Shown here piece by piece: positions 1 to 5,867 of a stretch of DNA of 9,738 nucleotides. Made by a program: the position numbers and the translations under genes. Every line of letters begins with the position of its first letter. Position 1 is the first letter of the stretch. This DNA comes from G039029935 sp039029935. Lineage in GTDB: Bacteria > Chloroflexota > Anaerolineae > Caldilineales > Caldilineaceae. The stretch lies in contig JBCCFC010000436.1 in assembly GCA_039029935.1 (NCBI GenBank), positions 1 through 9,738 on the forward strand, in the 5' to 3' direction. Below the pieces are notes generated by a model. That model searched no databases. It saw nothing but the letters and a program-made list of their open reading frames with translations, and was not told where the DNA came from.

Positions 1-110
1 AATTTTTTTTATTTTCAAAAATTTCAAAAATATAAAATTTTGGGTTTTTTTTTGGGCTCATGTATTTTGCTGTGCCAAAAAATTTAAAAAAATTTATTTA
101 TTTAAAAAAA
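1..110. other. Homopolymer-rich A/T leader
   Basis: Almost entirely A and T, in long single-base runs: T8 near the start, T9 between two GGG triplets at about 45-53, and A8 at 104-111. Nothing else in the window looks like this. No convincing promoter pair is visible; a TATAAA at 31-36 lacks a partner at the usual distance. The stretch lies directly upstream of the regulator-korA-korB operon, so its promoter could be here. The composition could be genuine, or could reflect poor sequence quality at a contig edge, since the next gene also appears frameshifted in one of these runs. Confidence 0.5.
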
Positions 111-186
111 ACTCGACTCTGAGTTTTTACACTATTTACTTAGCCCAGAGATCAAATCGGGCGACCGTCTGCCACCACTCAATCAA
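60..186 (+). other. Probable N-terminal coding part of the GntR regulator, in two frames
   Basis: An ATG at 60 opens a frame that stays open through the A8 run at 104-111 and stops at 120-122. From 106 the regulator's frame opens instead and encodes a typical start of this family (LDSEFLHYLLSPEIKSGDRL) leading into the helix-turn-helix. Removing one A from the run would join the two frames and give about 42 extra residues starting with MYFAVPKNLKK. No clear Shine-Dalgarno precedes the ATG. The extension from 106 onward is well supported by the way it completes the winged helix; the ATG at 60 is only a candidate start. Confidence 0.5.
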
Positions 187-789
187 TTGAGTCAGGAATT
201 GGGCATCAGTGTCGGTAAATTACGTGAACAACTAGAGATTGCCAGAACGCTGGGGTTGATTGATGCAAGCCCCAGACGAGGCATTATACGGACAGATTAT
301 GACTTCTTGCCCCCGGTTCGTTTGAGTTTGATGGCTGCGTTGGCAATTGATAAACGCAATTTTGACGCCTTTAGCAGTCTACGCGTTCATTTGGAAACAG
401 CCTACTGGGACGAAGCAGTTGAACTGCTTGAAGAGTCTGATAAACAGCATCTACGGGACTTGATTCAGGCAGCCAAGGCCAAGCTAAACCAACAACGTGT
501 ACAAATTCCATATCAGGAGCACCGAGAACTCCACTTAACGATTTTTCGGCGGCTCAAAAATATGTTTGTGACCGGGCTGCTCGAAGCATTTTGGGATGCC
601 TATGAAGCCGTTGAGTTGCATACGTATGCCGATTATAACTATCTTTGCAACGTGTGGCGATATCATGAACAAATTGTTAATGCGATTTGTTCGGGGGATA
701 CCGCACTTGGCAAAGAACTGTTGATTGAGCATATGCAGCTATTAAGCGGTTTGGGTATTTCGGTCGAAACGCGCGTTCCGATTAAATAA
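187..789 (+). CDS. GntR-family transcriptional regulator, FCD (FadR-like) type; N-terminus interrupted
   Basis: DNA-binding repressor or activator with an N-terminal winged helix and a C-terminal all-helical FCD effector domain. The recognition-helix region reads LSQELGISVGKLREQLEIAR. The FCD domain covers about residues 45-190 and keeps histidines at the places that bind metal in this family: H112 and H116 (HRELH), H160 and H182. The TTG at 187 lies inside the helix-turn-helix and has no ribosome binding site, so it is unlikely to be the true start. Family-like sequence (SPEIKSGDRLPPLNQ) continues upstream in frame to 106, just after a stop at 103-105, with no ATG, GTG or TTG. The gene is therefore frameshifted in the A8 run, missequenced, or starts unusually. 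It lies 48 bases before korA on the same strand, so it probably controls that operon in response to an unknown metabolite. The family assignment is firm; the start is not. Confidence 0.85.
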   Translation: MSQELGISVGKLREQLEIARTLGLIDASPRRGIIRTDYDFLPPVRLSLMAALAIDKRNFDAFSSLRVHLETAYWDEAVELLEESDKQHLRDLIQAAKAKLNQQRVQIPYQEHRELHLTIFRRLKNMFVTGLLEAFWDAYEAVELHTYADYNYLCNVWRYHEQIVNAICSGDTALGKELLIEHMQLLSGLGISVETRVPIK

Positions 790-822
790 AAGTACTAATA
801 AAAAATTGAACATAATCAACTC

Positions 823-830
823 TTTGGAGG
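823..830 (+). promoter_or_regulatory. Ribosome binding site of korA
   Basis: TTTGGAGG ends seven bases before the ATG at 838. It is a strong Shine-Dalgarno and fixes that start. The 48-base gap after the regulator shows no separate promoter. Confidence 0.8.
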
Positions 831-837
831 CACTATA

Positions 838-2676
838 ATGGACACGGTAGTCTTAGAAAGGGATTTACCGGTTGAAAATGCGGTTGTGGCTGATGATTTA
901 ATTATTAATGATTTTAACAGCAATGTCTCAACAGAAAACGGATCGGGTAGCCAGACCAGCAACAACGTTTTAATTCGTTCGTTGTTTCAGATGGGTATCC
1001 CGATTACTGGCAAAAATCTCTTCCCCAGCAATATTCAAGGATTGCCCACATGGTATCAGATTCGCCTCAGTAAGGATGGCTATCTGGCACGACGTGATGG
1101 CATTGAAGTGACCATCTGTATGAACGGCGCAACGGTGGCTGATGATATGGCACAGGCGGCCCCAGGTGGCATCATTTTGTATGATGACAAATTGCCCGTC
1201 GCCAACAACCGCAAAGATGTCACCTACTATCCGATGCCCGTTGCACAGCTAACCAAGGCTGCAAAATTACCTGCTTCACTACGTAGCTATGTTGCAAACT
1301 TTGTCTACGTCGGGGTCATTGCCTATTTACTCAACATCGGTTTGGACGAAATTGAAAAGGCACTGGATTGGAACTTCAAGGGGAAACGAAAGCCGATTGA
1401 ACTCAACTTGAGTATGGCAAAAGCCGCCTATGAGTGGGCCGTTGAAAACATCACCACACCGCAGCCCTATCGTGTCGAGGCGATGAGTGGCTTTAATGAA
1501 GGCAAGCTATTGGTCGATGGCAATACTGCCGCGGGCTTAGGCGCATTGTTTAACGGTGTGCAGTTGGTTTCATGGTATCCAATTACACCCTCATCGAGCG
1601 TTGCTGATGCCATCAACACCTATGCATCGCTGCGTAACGATCCAGAGACAGGCAAGGCCACCTATGCGGTGATTCAAGCCGAAGATGAATTGGCGGCTAT
1701 TGGTATGGTTGTTGGTGCTGGCTGGGCAGGGGCACGTGCCATGACATCAACCAGCGGTCCTGGCATCAGCTTGATGTCGGAATTTGCGGGCTTGGCCTAC
1801 TTTGCCGAAATTCCATCGGTCATTTGGGACATCCAACGTATGGGACCCAGCACCGGGCTTCCCACGCGGACATCGCAGGGAGACATCCACAGCGCATACT
1901 ATCTCAGTCATGGGGACACACGTCATGTACTCCTCTTCCCATCCACACCCAAGGAATGCTTTGAATTTGCAGGCATCGCCTTTGATTTGGCCGAACGGCT
2001 GCAAACACTGGTCCTTGTTCTAAGCGATCTTGACTTGGGGATGAACATGTGGATTTCTGATCCATTTGACTACCCCGAACAGCCGATGGACCGAGGTAAA
2101 GTTCTGAGTGCCGAGGATTTGAAGGAGCGCGCTGGCCGTTGGGGACGTTATCTGGATGAGGACGGTGATGCCATTCCCTATCGCACAATTCCCGGCAACA
2201 CGCACCCGTTGGCGTCTTACTTTACACGGGGTACAGGCCACAATGAGTATGCCGTCTATAGCGAACGCTCGGAAGATTGGGAAGCAAACTTGGCGCGCTT
2301 GGTTCGTAAATTTGACACGGCCCGTACACTGGTTCCAGCACCTGTATTGACAGAAGCACCAGATGCGACCGTCGGCATTATTAGCGTAGGTAGTAACGAC
2401 CCAGCGATTGTCGAGGCATTAGACCGTTTACAGGCTGAGGACACACCTGTCAGCTATCTGCGGCTTAAAGCCCTGCCAATCAACCAGACTGTGCGTGATT
2501 TTATTGCCCACTATGACAAAGTATTTGTTGTTGAAAACAATCACGATGGACAATTACACATGATTTTGCAGTCAGAGGAGCCAGATAAGGCCACCAAATT
2601 GATTTCCGCCTGTCGATGTAATGGCATGCCGCTTTCTGCTCGTTGGATTACTGAAACGATTTTGAATCAAATCTAG
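838..2676 (+). CDS. korA: 2-oxoacid:ferredoxin oxidoreductase, alpha subunit (fused gamma-alpha, KorA type)
   Basis: Large subunit of a cytoplasmic TPP/ferredoxin-dependent enzyme that interconverts a 2-oxoacid plus CoA with an acyl-CoA and CO2. The 612 residues contain an N-terminal gamma-like domain (about 40-210, with NIQGLPTWYQIR at 66-77) and the alpha domain I with the hallmark YPITPSSS at 247-254. Next come AEDELAAIG (281-289) and GPSTGLPTRTSQGD (336-349), which belong to the pyrimidine-binding and substrate region. The alpha domain II/CoA-binding part runs from about 510 to the end, with VVENNHDGQL at 564-573. The layout resembles two-subunit KorAB enzymes of actinobacteria and Chloroflexi, where the 2-oxoacid is often 2-oxoglutarate; the substrate cannot be read from sequence here. 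An N-terminal extension of about 40 acidic residues looks variable. korB follows after 98 bases, and the stop codon lies inside a perfect palindrome. Confidence 0.92.
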   Translation: MDTVVLERDLPVENAVVADDLIINDFNSNVSTENGSGSQTSNNVLIRSLFQMGIPITGKNLFPSNIQGLPTWYQIRLSKDGYLARRDGIEVTICMNGATVADDMAQAAPGGIILYDDKLPVANNRKDVTYYPMPVAQLTKAAKLPASLRSYVANFVYVGVIAYLLNIGLDEIEKALDWNFKGKRKPIELNLSMAKAAYEWAVENITTPQPYRVEAMSGFNEGKLLVDGNTAAGLGALFNGVQLVSWYPITPSSSVADAINTYASLRNDPETGKATYAVIQAEDELAAIGMVVGAGWAGARAMTSTSGPGISLMSEFAGLAYFAEIPSVIWDIQRMGPSTGLPTRTSQGDIHSAYYLSHGDTRHVLLFPSTPKECFEFAGIAFDLAERLQTLVLVLSDLDLGMNMWISDPFDYPEQPMDRGKVLSAEDLKERAGRWGRYLDEDGDAIPYRTIPGNTHPLASYFTRGTGHNEYAVYSERSEDWEANLARLVRKFDTARTLVPAPVLTEAPDATVGIISVGSNDPAIVEALDRLQAEDTPVSYLRLKALPINQTVRDFIAHYDKVFVVENNHDGQLHMILQSEEPDKATKLISACRCNGMPLSARWITETILNQI

Positions 2677-2707
2677 TAGAGGCTTGATATATCAAGCCTC
2701 TACTAGA
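2672..2707. repeat. Perfect 36-base palindrome between korA and korB
   Basis: Two 18-base arms, each starting TCTAGTAGAGGCTTGATA when read from its own 5' end, meet with no spacer. The korA stop codon TAG (2674-2676) is inside the left arm. In RNA this would fold into a very stable hairpin with a small A/U loop. No T-run follows directly (only GGTTTT about ten bases on), so it is not a standard intrinsic terminator. Possible roles, all inferred, are partial attenuation between subunits, protection of the korA mRNA end, a processing site, or a dimeric protein operator. Confidence 0.85.
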
Positions 2708-2758
2708 GAAGGTTTTACCTATCAGGGGTGATATATCTTTCTTCTATCAGATGAATCT

Positions 2759-2766
2759 AGGGGAGA
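2759..2766 (+). promoter_or_regulatory. Ribosome binding site deciding the korB start
   Basis: AGGGGAGA lies eight bases before the ATG at 2775. An in-frame ATG at 2751 lies upstream of this site and has no Shine-Dalgarno of its own, so 2775 is the better start. Confidence 0.7.
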
Positions 2767-2774
2767 ATGAACAA

Positions 2775-3836
2775 ATGGCTACGATAACGAAAGAACGACC
2801 TGCGAAAAAACGACCGACAAGAGCTTCTAAAGTAAATACACTCGGTCTGGATAAAAACTTCTATAAAGGGTCTCCCTCAACGTTGTGTAAAGGTTGTGGG
2901 CATGACAGTATCAGCGCACGGATTGTCAACGCCGCTTGGGATGTTGGGCTGGACCAAACGCAAACCATCAAGATCAGCGGCATTGGCTGTAGCAGCAAGA
3001 CACCAACCTACTTTTTGGGGCATAGTCATGGCTTCAACAGTGTGCATGGTCGTATGCCTTCTGTGGGGACAGGCGCATTGGTTGCCAACCGCACGTTGAA
3101 TGTCATCAGCGTCAGCGGCGACGGCGACAGCGCCTCCATTGGTATTGGGCAGTTCAAACATGCCATGCGCCGCAACGTGCCAATGGTCTATATTGTTGAG
3201 AACAACGGTGTCTATGGGTTGACCAAGGGGCAGTTTAGTGCAACGGCAGACATGGGGCAGCAGCTTAAATATGCTGGCATCAACGACATGCCACCGCTGG
3301 ATATCTGTATTGAGGCACTCTCTGCCAACGCAACTTTCATCGCTCGCAGTTTTGCTGGCGACACCAAACAAGTCGAGGCATTGCTGAAGGCTGCAATCAG
3401 CCATAATGGGATTGCTGTGCTGGATATCATCAGCCCCTGTGTCACCTTCAACAACCACGAGACATCCACCAAGAGCTATCCTTGGGGCAAGGCCAATGAG
3501 ATTCCACTGCATGAATTAAACTTTATTCCACATTTTGACGAGATTGAAATTGACGAATATGATGACGAGAAAGATGTGCAGTTGCATGATGGCTCTTGGA
3601 TCAAGTTGAAGAAATTAGATTCAGAGTATGATCCAACGGACCGCATGATGGCTTACAAGCTCCTAGAAGAATGTCGCCGTGAGCAAAAACTGTTGACGGG
3701 TCTCTTCTACATCGAGCCAGACAAGCCCAGCATGACTGAATTACTCAATCTGGTCGATGAACCACTGGCAACGTTGCCAGATGAGCGTCTACGGCCAAGT
3801 CGAGAGGCGTTGGACAAGGTGATGGCTGCGTTTTAG
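2775..3836 (+). CDS. korB: 2-oxoacid:ferredoxin oxidoreductase, beta subunit (KorB type)
   Basis: TPP-binding and Fe-S partner of the preceding alpha subunit, 353 residues from the chosen start, which is close to the usual length. The TPP/Mg motif is GDGDS (115-119) with ENN at 142-144. Four cysteines placed as in the 4Fe-4S site of this family are C38 and C41 (LCKGCGH), C72 (GIGCSSKTP) and C222 (SPCVTFNN). HGRMPSVGTG (91-100) is the conserved cofactor-contact stretch. The basic N-terminus (MATITKERPAKKRPTRAS) is probably disordered. There is no separate ferredoxin-like delta subunit nearby, so the complex should accept soluble ferredoxin directly. It is very probably co-transcribed with korA. 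The upstream in-frame ATG at 2751 would add eight residues but sits before the ribosome binding site. Confidence 0.93.
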   Translation: MATITKERPAKKRPTRASKVNTLGLDKNFYKGSPSTLCKGCGHDSISARIVNAAWDVGLDQTQTIKISGIGCSSKTPTYFLGHSHGFNSVHGRMPSVGTGALVANRTLNVISVSGDGDSASIGIGQFKHAMRRNVPMVYIVENNGVYGLTKGQFSATADMGQQLKYAGINDMPPLDICIEALSANATFIARSFAGDTKQVEALLKAAISHNGIAVLDIISPCVTFNNHETSTKSYPWGKANEIPLHELNFIPHFDEIEIDEYDDEKDVQLHDGSWIKLKKLDSEYDPTDRMMAYKLLEECRREQKLLTGLFYIEPDKPSMTELLNLVDEPLATLPDERLRPSREALDKVMAAF

Positions 3837-3863
3837 GTGGTAGTGCGTAGGTATTTGGCTACG

Positions 3864-3906
3864 GTCTTGCCAATTTATTCTGTAAAGTAGACTAAGTTGG
3901 CAAGAC
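3864..3906 (+). terminator. Hairpin downstream of korB, possible transcript end
   Basis: GTCTTGCCAA (3864-3873) pairs perfectly with TTGGCAAGAC (3897-3906), 27 bases after the korB stop. Further pairs, including a G-T wobble, can extend the stem inward to about 13-14 pairs, leaving a small inner loop. No T-run follows, so it does not match a classic intrinsic terminator. It may stabilise the 3' end of the korAB message or end it by another route. Confidence 0.4.
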
Positions 3907-3991
3907 AACCAGCGAATTAAAATCATATAAGATTTTTCAAAAGACAATATTTTGTTTTTGACTGTGACATTGTAACAAGGTTGAATATATT

Positions 3992-4342
3992 ATGCCTGGC
4001 GTACCTGGCCCATTAGAACTCGTTTTGATTTTATCTATAATTGTAGCTGTATATATAGTTGTTCAAGTAATATCCAAAAAACACACTACACAAAAAAAAC
4101 AAAAATTGAACCACCTTCATTGCTTGATGAGAAATTAGTTGAAGACAGTGAAGTTGTTATAGAAACCCAAAAAGTAGAAATGGACAATAGGTATATCCGT
4201 TTATGAAATTTTATGGAAGCAGAGTCTTCGCAAAGGGATTGCCTCAGTCAAGACAGGCTCTGGAATTATTAAGTTGCCATACTCAATTATTTATGGACTA
4301 TCCAGTTCTGTAAAAAGTACTCATCATAGTATTGTGGGCTAA
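3992..4342 (+). pseudogene. Small single-pass membrane protein gene broken by two frameshifts
   Basis: The ATG at 3992 opens a 48-residue frame ending at 4138. It starts MPGVPGPLELVLILSIIVAV and forms one clear transmembrane helix, followed by a lysine-rich stretch. After an A8 run (4092-4099) the second frame carries an acidic, hydrophilic reading (TKIEPPSLLDEKLVEDSEVV) to 4203. From 4178 the original frame is open again and reads ISVYEILWKQSLRKGIASVK and onward to a stop at 4340-4342. Read through with one base gained and one lost, this gives a coherent protein of about 117 residues: short outside, one helix, acidic linker, basic C-terminus. AAGG at 3977-3980 is a weak ribosome binding site. 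I do not recognise the family. It may be a decayed gene, sequence error, or a chance arrangement of open frames. Apart from the hairpin after korB and the promoter near 4400, nothing else is seen in the 656 bases between korB and the DUF433 gene. Confidence 0.4.
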
Positions 4343-4376
4343 TTCAAAGAACTAAGGAGCGAGCCTAAATAACGTA

Positions 4377-4388
4377 CATGTTGACATG
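4377..4388. promoter_or_regulatory. Small inverted repeat over the -35 box, candidate operator
   Basis: CATGT and ACATG flank a two-base centre, and the repeat covers the TTGACA hexamer of the promoter for the DUF433/DUF5615 pair. A dimer bound here would block RNA polymerase. Self-repression is common in toxin-antitoxin operons, but the repeat is short and could be chance. Confidence 0.3.
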
Positions 4389-4409
4389 ACTGGAATATGC
4401 TGATATAAA
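4381..4409 (+). promoter_or_regulatory. Near-consensus sigma70-type promoter of the DUF433/DUF5615 pair
   Basis: TTGACA (4381-4386), a 17-base spacer and TATAAA (4404-4409) match the consensus at 11 of 12 positions. Transcription should start near 4416, about 77 bases before the first gene. A second TATAAT at 4436-4441 has no good -35 partner. Confidence 0.65.
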
Positions 4410-4492
4410 CTACTTAGCTCATCTATTATTAGGTGTATAATAAGAGTTGTACATTTTCGTGAGATAGATTGGTAAAATAGGGACGATATACT

Positions 4493-4729
4493 ATGCTATG
4501 GTTCGACAGAATTACATTTGATCCCAATATTTTAGGGGGAAAAGCCTGTATTCGTGGAATGCGTATTCCAGTTTCTTTGATTATCAACCTTGTCGCAAAC
4601 GGGATGATGAATGATGAGATACTGGCGGAATACCCTGATTTAGAAACAGATGATATCTGGTCAGCTCTTCGATATGCAGCTTGGACAACTGAGGACTCGA
4701 TTTACAAACTGGATCGAGTCGCCGCGTGA
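4493..4729 (+). CDS. DUF433 family protein, probable antitoxin
   Basis: The 78-residue protein carries the family signature: the opening ITFDPNILGGKACIRGMRIPV (about residues 7-27), then NLVANGMMNDEILAEYPDLETDDIWSALRYA, a helix-turn-helix-like fold. DUF433 proteins are small DNA-binding-like proteins usually encoded just before a DUF5615 PIN-like gene and treated as antitoxins; that role is inferred here from the pairing. TAGGGA at 4479-4484 is a fair ribosome binding site for the ATG at 4493. A second ATG at 4498 is in another frame. The stop overlaps the start of the next gene in GTGA, so translation is likely coupled. The gene has its own strong promoter and appears unrelated to korAB. Confidence 0.88.
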   Translation: MLWFDRITFDPNILGGKACIRGMRIPVSLIINLVANGMMNDEILAEYPDLETDDIWSALRYAAWTTEDSIYKLDRVAA

Positions 4730-5100
4730 AATTTTTACTTGATATGGGCATAGGCCGTAGCACGGCTATCTATTTACGCGATCAGGGTCACGATGCCGTC
4801 CACCTCCGAGAACAAGGGCTACAACGGATGAAAGATGAAGATATTATTCTTAAGGCACGAAGGGAAGATCGAGTTGTATTGACCCATGACCTAGACTTTG
4901 GCCGTATTATGGCACTGAGTGGGGAAAATCTGCCTAGTGTCATAACCTTTCGCCTACAAGATATGCGGGTGGCTAACGTGAACTATGTTCTGGGAATTGT
5001 GATTGCTCGTTATGAAGAACAACTTACCCAAGGTGCGCTTATTAGCGTAAATGAAGAGGCCGTCCGTGTGCGCACCCTACCTGTTCAGAAACGAAAATGA
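4726..5100 (+). CDS. DUF5615 family PIN-like protein, probable toxin ribonuclease
   Basis: The 124-residue protein has the PIN/Mut7-C-like layout. A first acidic residue lies in the opening strand (FLLDMGI, D6), followed by GHDAVHLREQGLQRMKDEDI (21-40) with an acidic cluster at D37, E38 and D39. THDLDFGR (54-61) gives D55 and D57. These acids would hold metal for RNA cleavage, as in PIN nucleases; activity is inferred. The start is GTG, overlapping the preceding stop, without an independent ribosome binding site needed. Family members with DMGI in place of the commoner DEN are known, so the variation is probably harmless. The C-terminus is basic (QKRK). It converges with the acyltransferase gene; the 49 bases between them show no clear terminator. 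Confidence 0.87.
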   Translation: MKFLLDMGIGRSTAIYLRDQGHDAVHLREQGLQRMKDEDIILKARREDRVVLTHDLDFGRIMALSGENLPSVITFRLQDMRVANVNYVLGIVIARYEEQLTQGALISVNEEAVRVRTLPVQKRK

Positions 5101-5149
5101 AAAATAATATTGCAGATGTATAGACAAAACCAGCTACCACCCCACCGAC

Positions 5150-5812
5150 TCACACCTTATCTCGATACACACCACGCAATTCCGGTGGCAGCAACCGCGC
5201 AATCGTCACCATCATCTCATGTGTATACTGTCGAACTAACTCACGGTCGTTGGGATCGCCCTCAAACCACAACGGCTCACCATACCGCACAGTCACCACT
5301 GGTCGCTTTGTCAGCTTAAGAATGTACTGTGAATTAATCGTTGCAGCGGGAATAATTGGTGCTTGGGCGGCCATTGCGATACGTACCGTACCCGATTTGC
5401 CCTTTTGTAACTGCCCATCCCGACTCCGCGTGCCTTCTGGATACATGCCGACGACATGGCCTTCTTTCACCTTGTCAATCGCTCCTTGGAGCGCACCAAT
5501 GTCGCCTATGCCCCGTTTGACGGGAAAGACGCCTGTATTGTGCAACGAGTACGTGACAATTGGGTGAAAGTTAAATGCCTCTTCTTTCGCCATATAAAAA
5601 TGCTGGCGCGGGCTGGTGAGTGCCAATGAGAAGTAATCAGGCCCCATATTGTGATTGCTTGCTAGAACCGCACCACCCGTGAGTGGCATGTGCTCTATCC
5701 CTTCATACTCAAGCCTTGCTGTCAAAAGAGGGCGAACGGCATGTGCCATACGCCAAAAAGCCACCCACAATGGCATGCCGTCTTTGGGTGGCCGATAAGG
5801 TCCAGTTTGCAT
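5150..5812 (-). CDS. PlsC-type 1-acylglycerol-3-phosphate acyltransferase family protein
   Basis: Probable membrane-associated acyltransferase that moves a fatty acyl group to lysophosphatidic acid or a related acceptor, 220 residues from the chosen start. All the family blocks are visible. Block I is NHNMGPD (53-59; catalytic H54 and D59), block II is GVFPVKRG (94-101), block III is YPEGTRSRDGQLQKGKSG (124-141) and block IV is IIPAATIN (153-160). The N-terminal helix around 13-30 (MPLWVAFWRMAH) is amphipathic rather than a clear membrane span. ACAGGA at 5819-5824, six bases upstream, supports the ATG at 5812. An in-frame ATG at 5848 would add 12 residues but sits inside a small hairpin with no spaced ribosome binding site. 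It is the last gene of a three-gene minus-strand run, 53 bases after the SirB1-like gene. The exact acceptor cannot be told. Confidence 0.88.
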   Translation of the reverse strand: MQTGPYRPPKDGMPLWVAFWRMAHAVRPLLTARLEYEGIEHMPLTGGAVLASNHNMGPDYFSLALTSPRQHFYMAKEEAFNFHPIVTYSLHNTGVFPVKRGIGDIGALQGAIDKVKEGHVVGMYPEGTRSRDGQLQKGKSGTVRIAMAAQAPIIPAATINSQYILKLTKRPVVTVRYGEPLWFEGDPNDRELVRQYTHEMMVTIARLLPPELRGVYRDKV

Positions 5813-5840
5813 TGATTTTCCTGTCTGCTCTGAAAATAAC

Positions 5841-5867
5841 ACAGGCATCCTGCCTGTCTTATTTTTT
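5841..5867 (+). terminator. Terminator-like hairpin on the plus strand, antisense to the gene pair
   Basis: ACAGGCA (5841-5847), a three-base loop and TGCCTGT (5851-5857) are followed by CTTATTTTTT, the layout of an intrinsic terminator reading rightward. No plus-strand gene ends here; the nearest, DUF5615, ends at 5100. It would stop antisense read-through of the acyltransferase gene. On the minus strand the same hairpin has no T-tail, so it would not stop the operon. Confidence 0.4.

Noticed and set aside
1747..2350. Several overlapping open frames on both strands within korA
   Set aside because: All are shadows of the korA reading frame, without a domain or ribosome binding site.
2751..2774. 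Upstream in-frame ATG of korB
   Set aside because: The strong ribosome binding site lies after it and is correctly spaced for the ATG at 2775.
2877..3512. Long open frame of 211 codons on the minus strand inside korB
   Set aside because: It lies wholly antisense to a gene with strong family motifs; the composition reflects the korB codons, and there is no recognisable domain.
3919..3936. AAAATC/GATTTT inverted repeat followed by T, as a terminator after korB
   Set aside because: The stem is only six pairs, nearly all A-T, and too weak to support a call.
5250..5567. Plus-strand open frame of 105 codons over the acyltransferase gene
   Set aside because: It is antisense to all of the PlsC motif blocks; no independent support.
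5813..5848. Upstream in-frame ATG of the acyltransferase gene
   Set aside because: It sits in the loop of a hairpin with no properly spaced ribosome binding site, whereas the ATG at 5812 has one.
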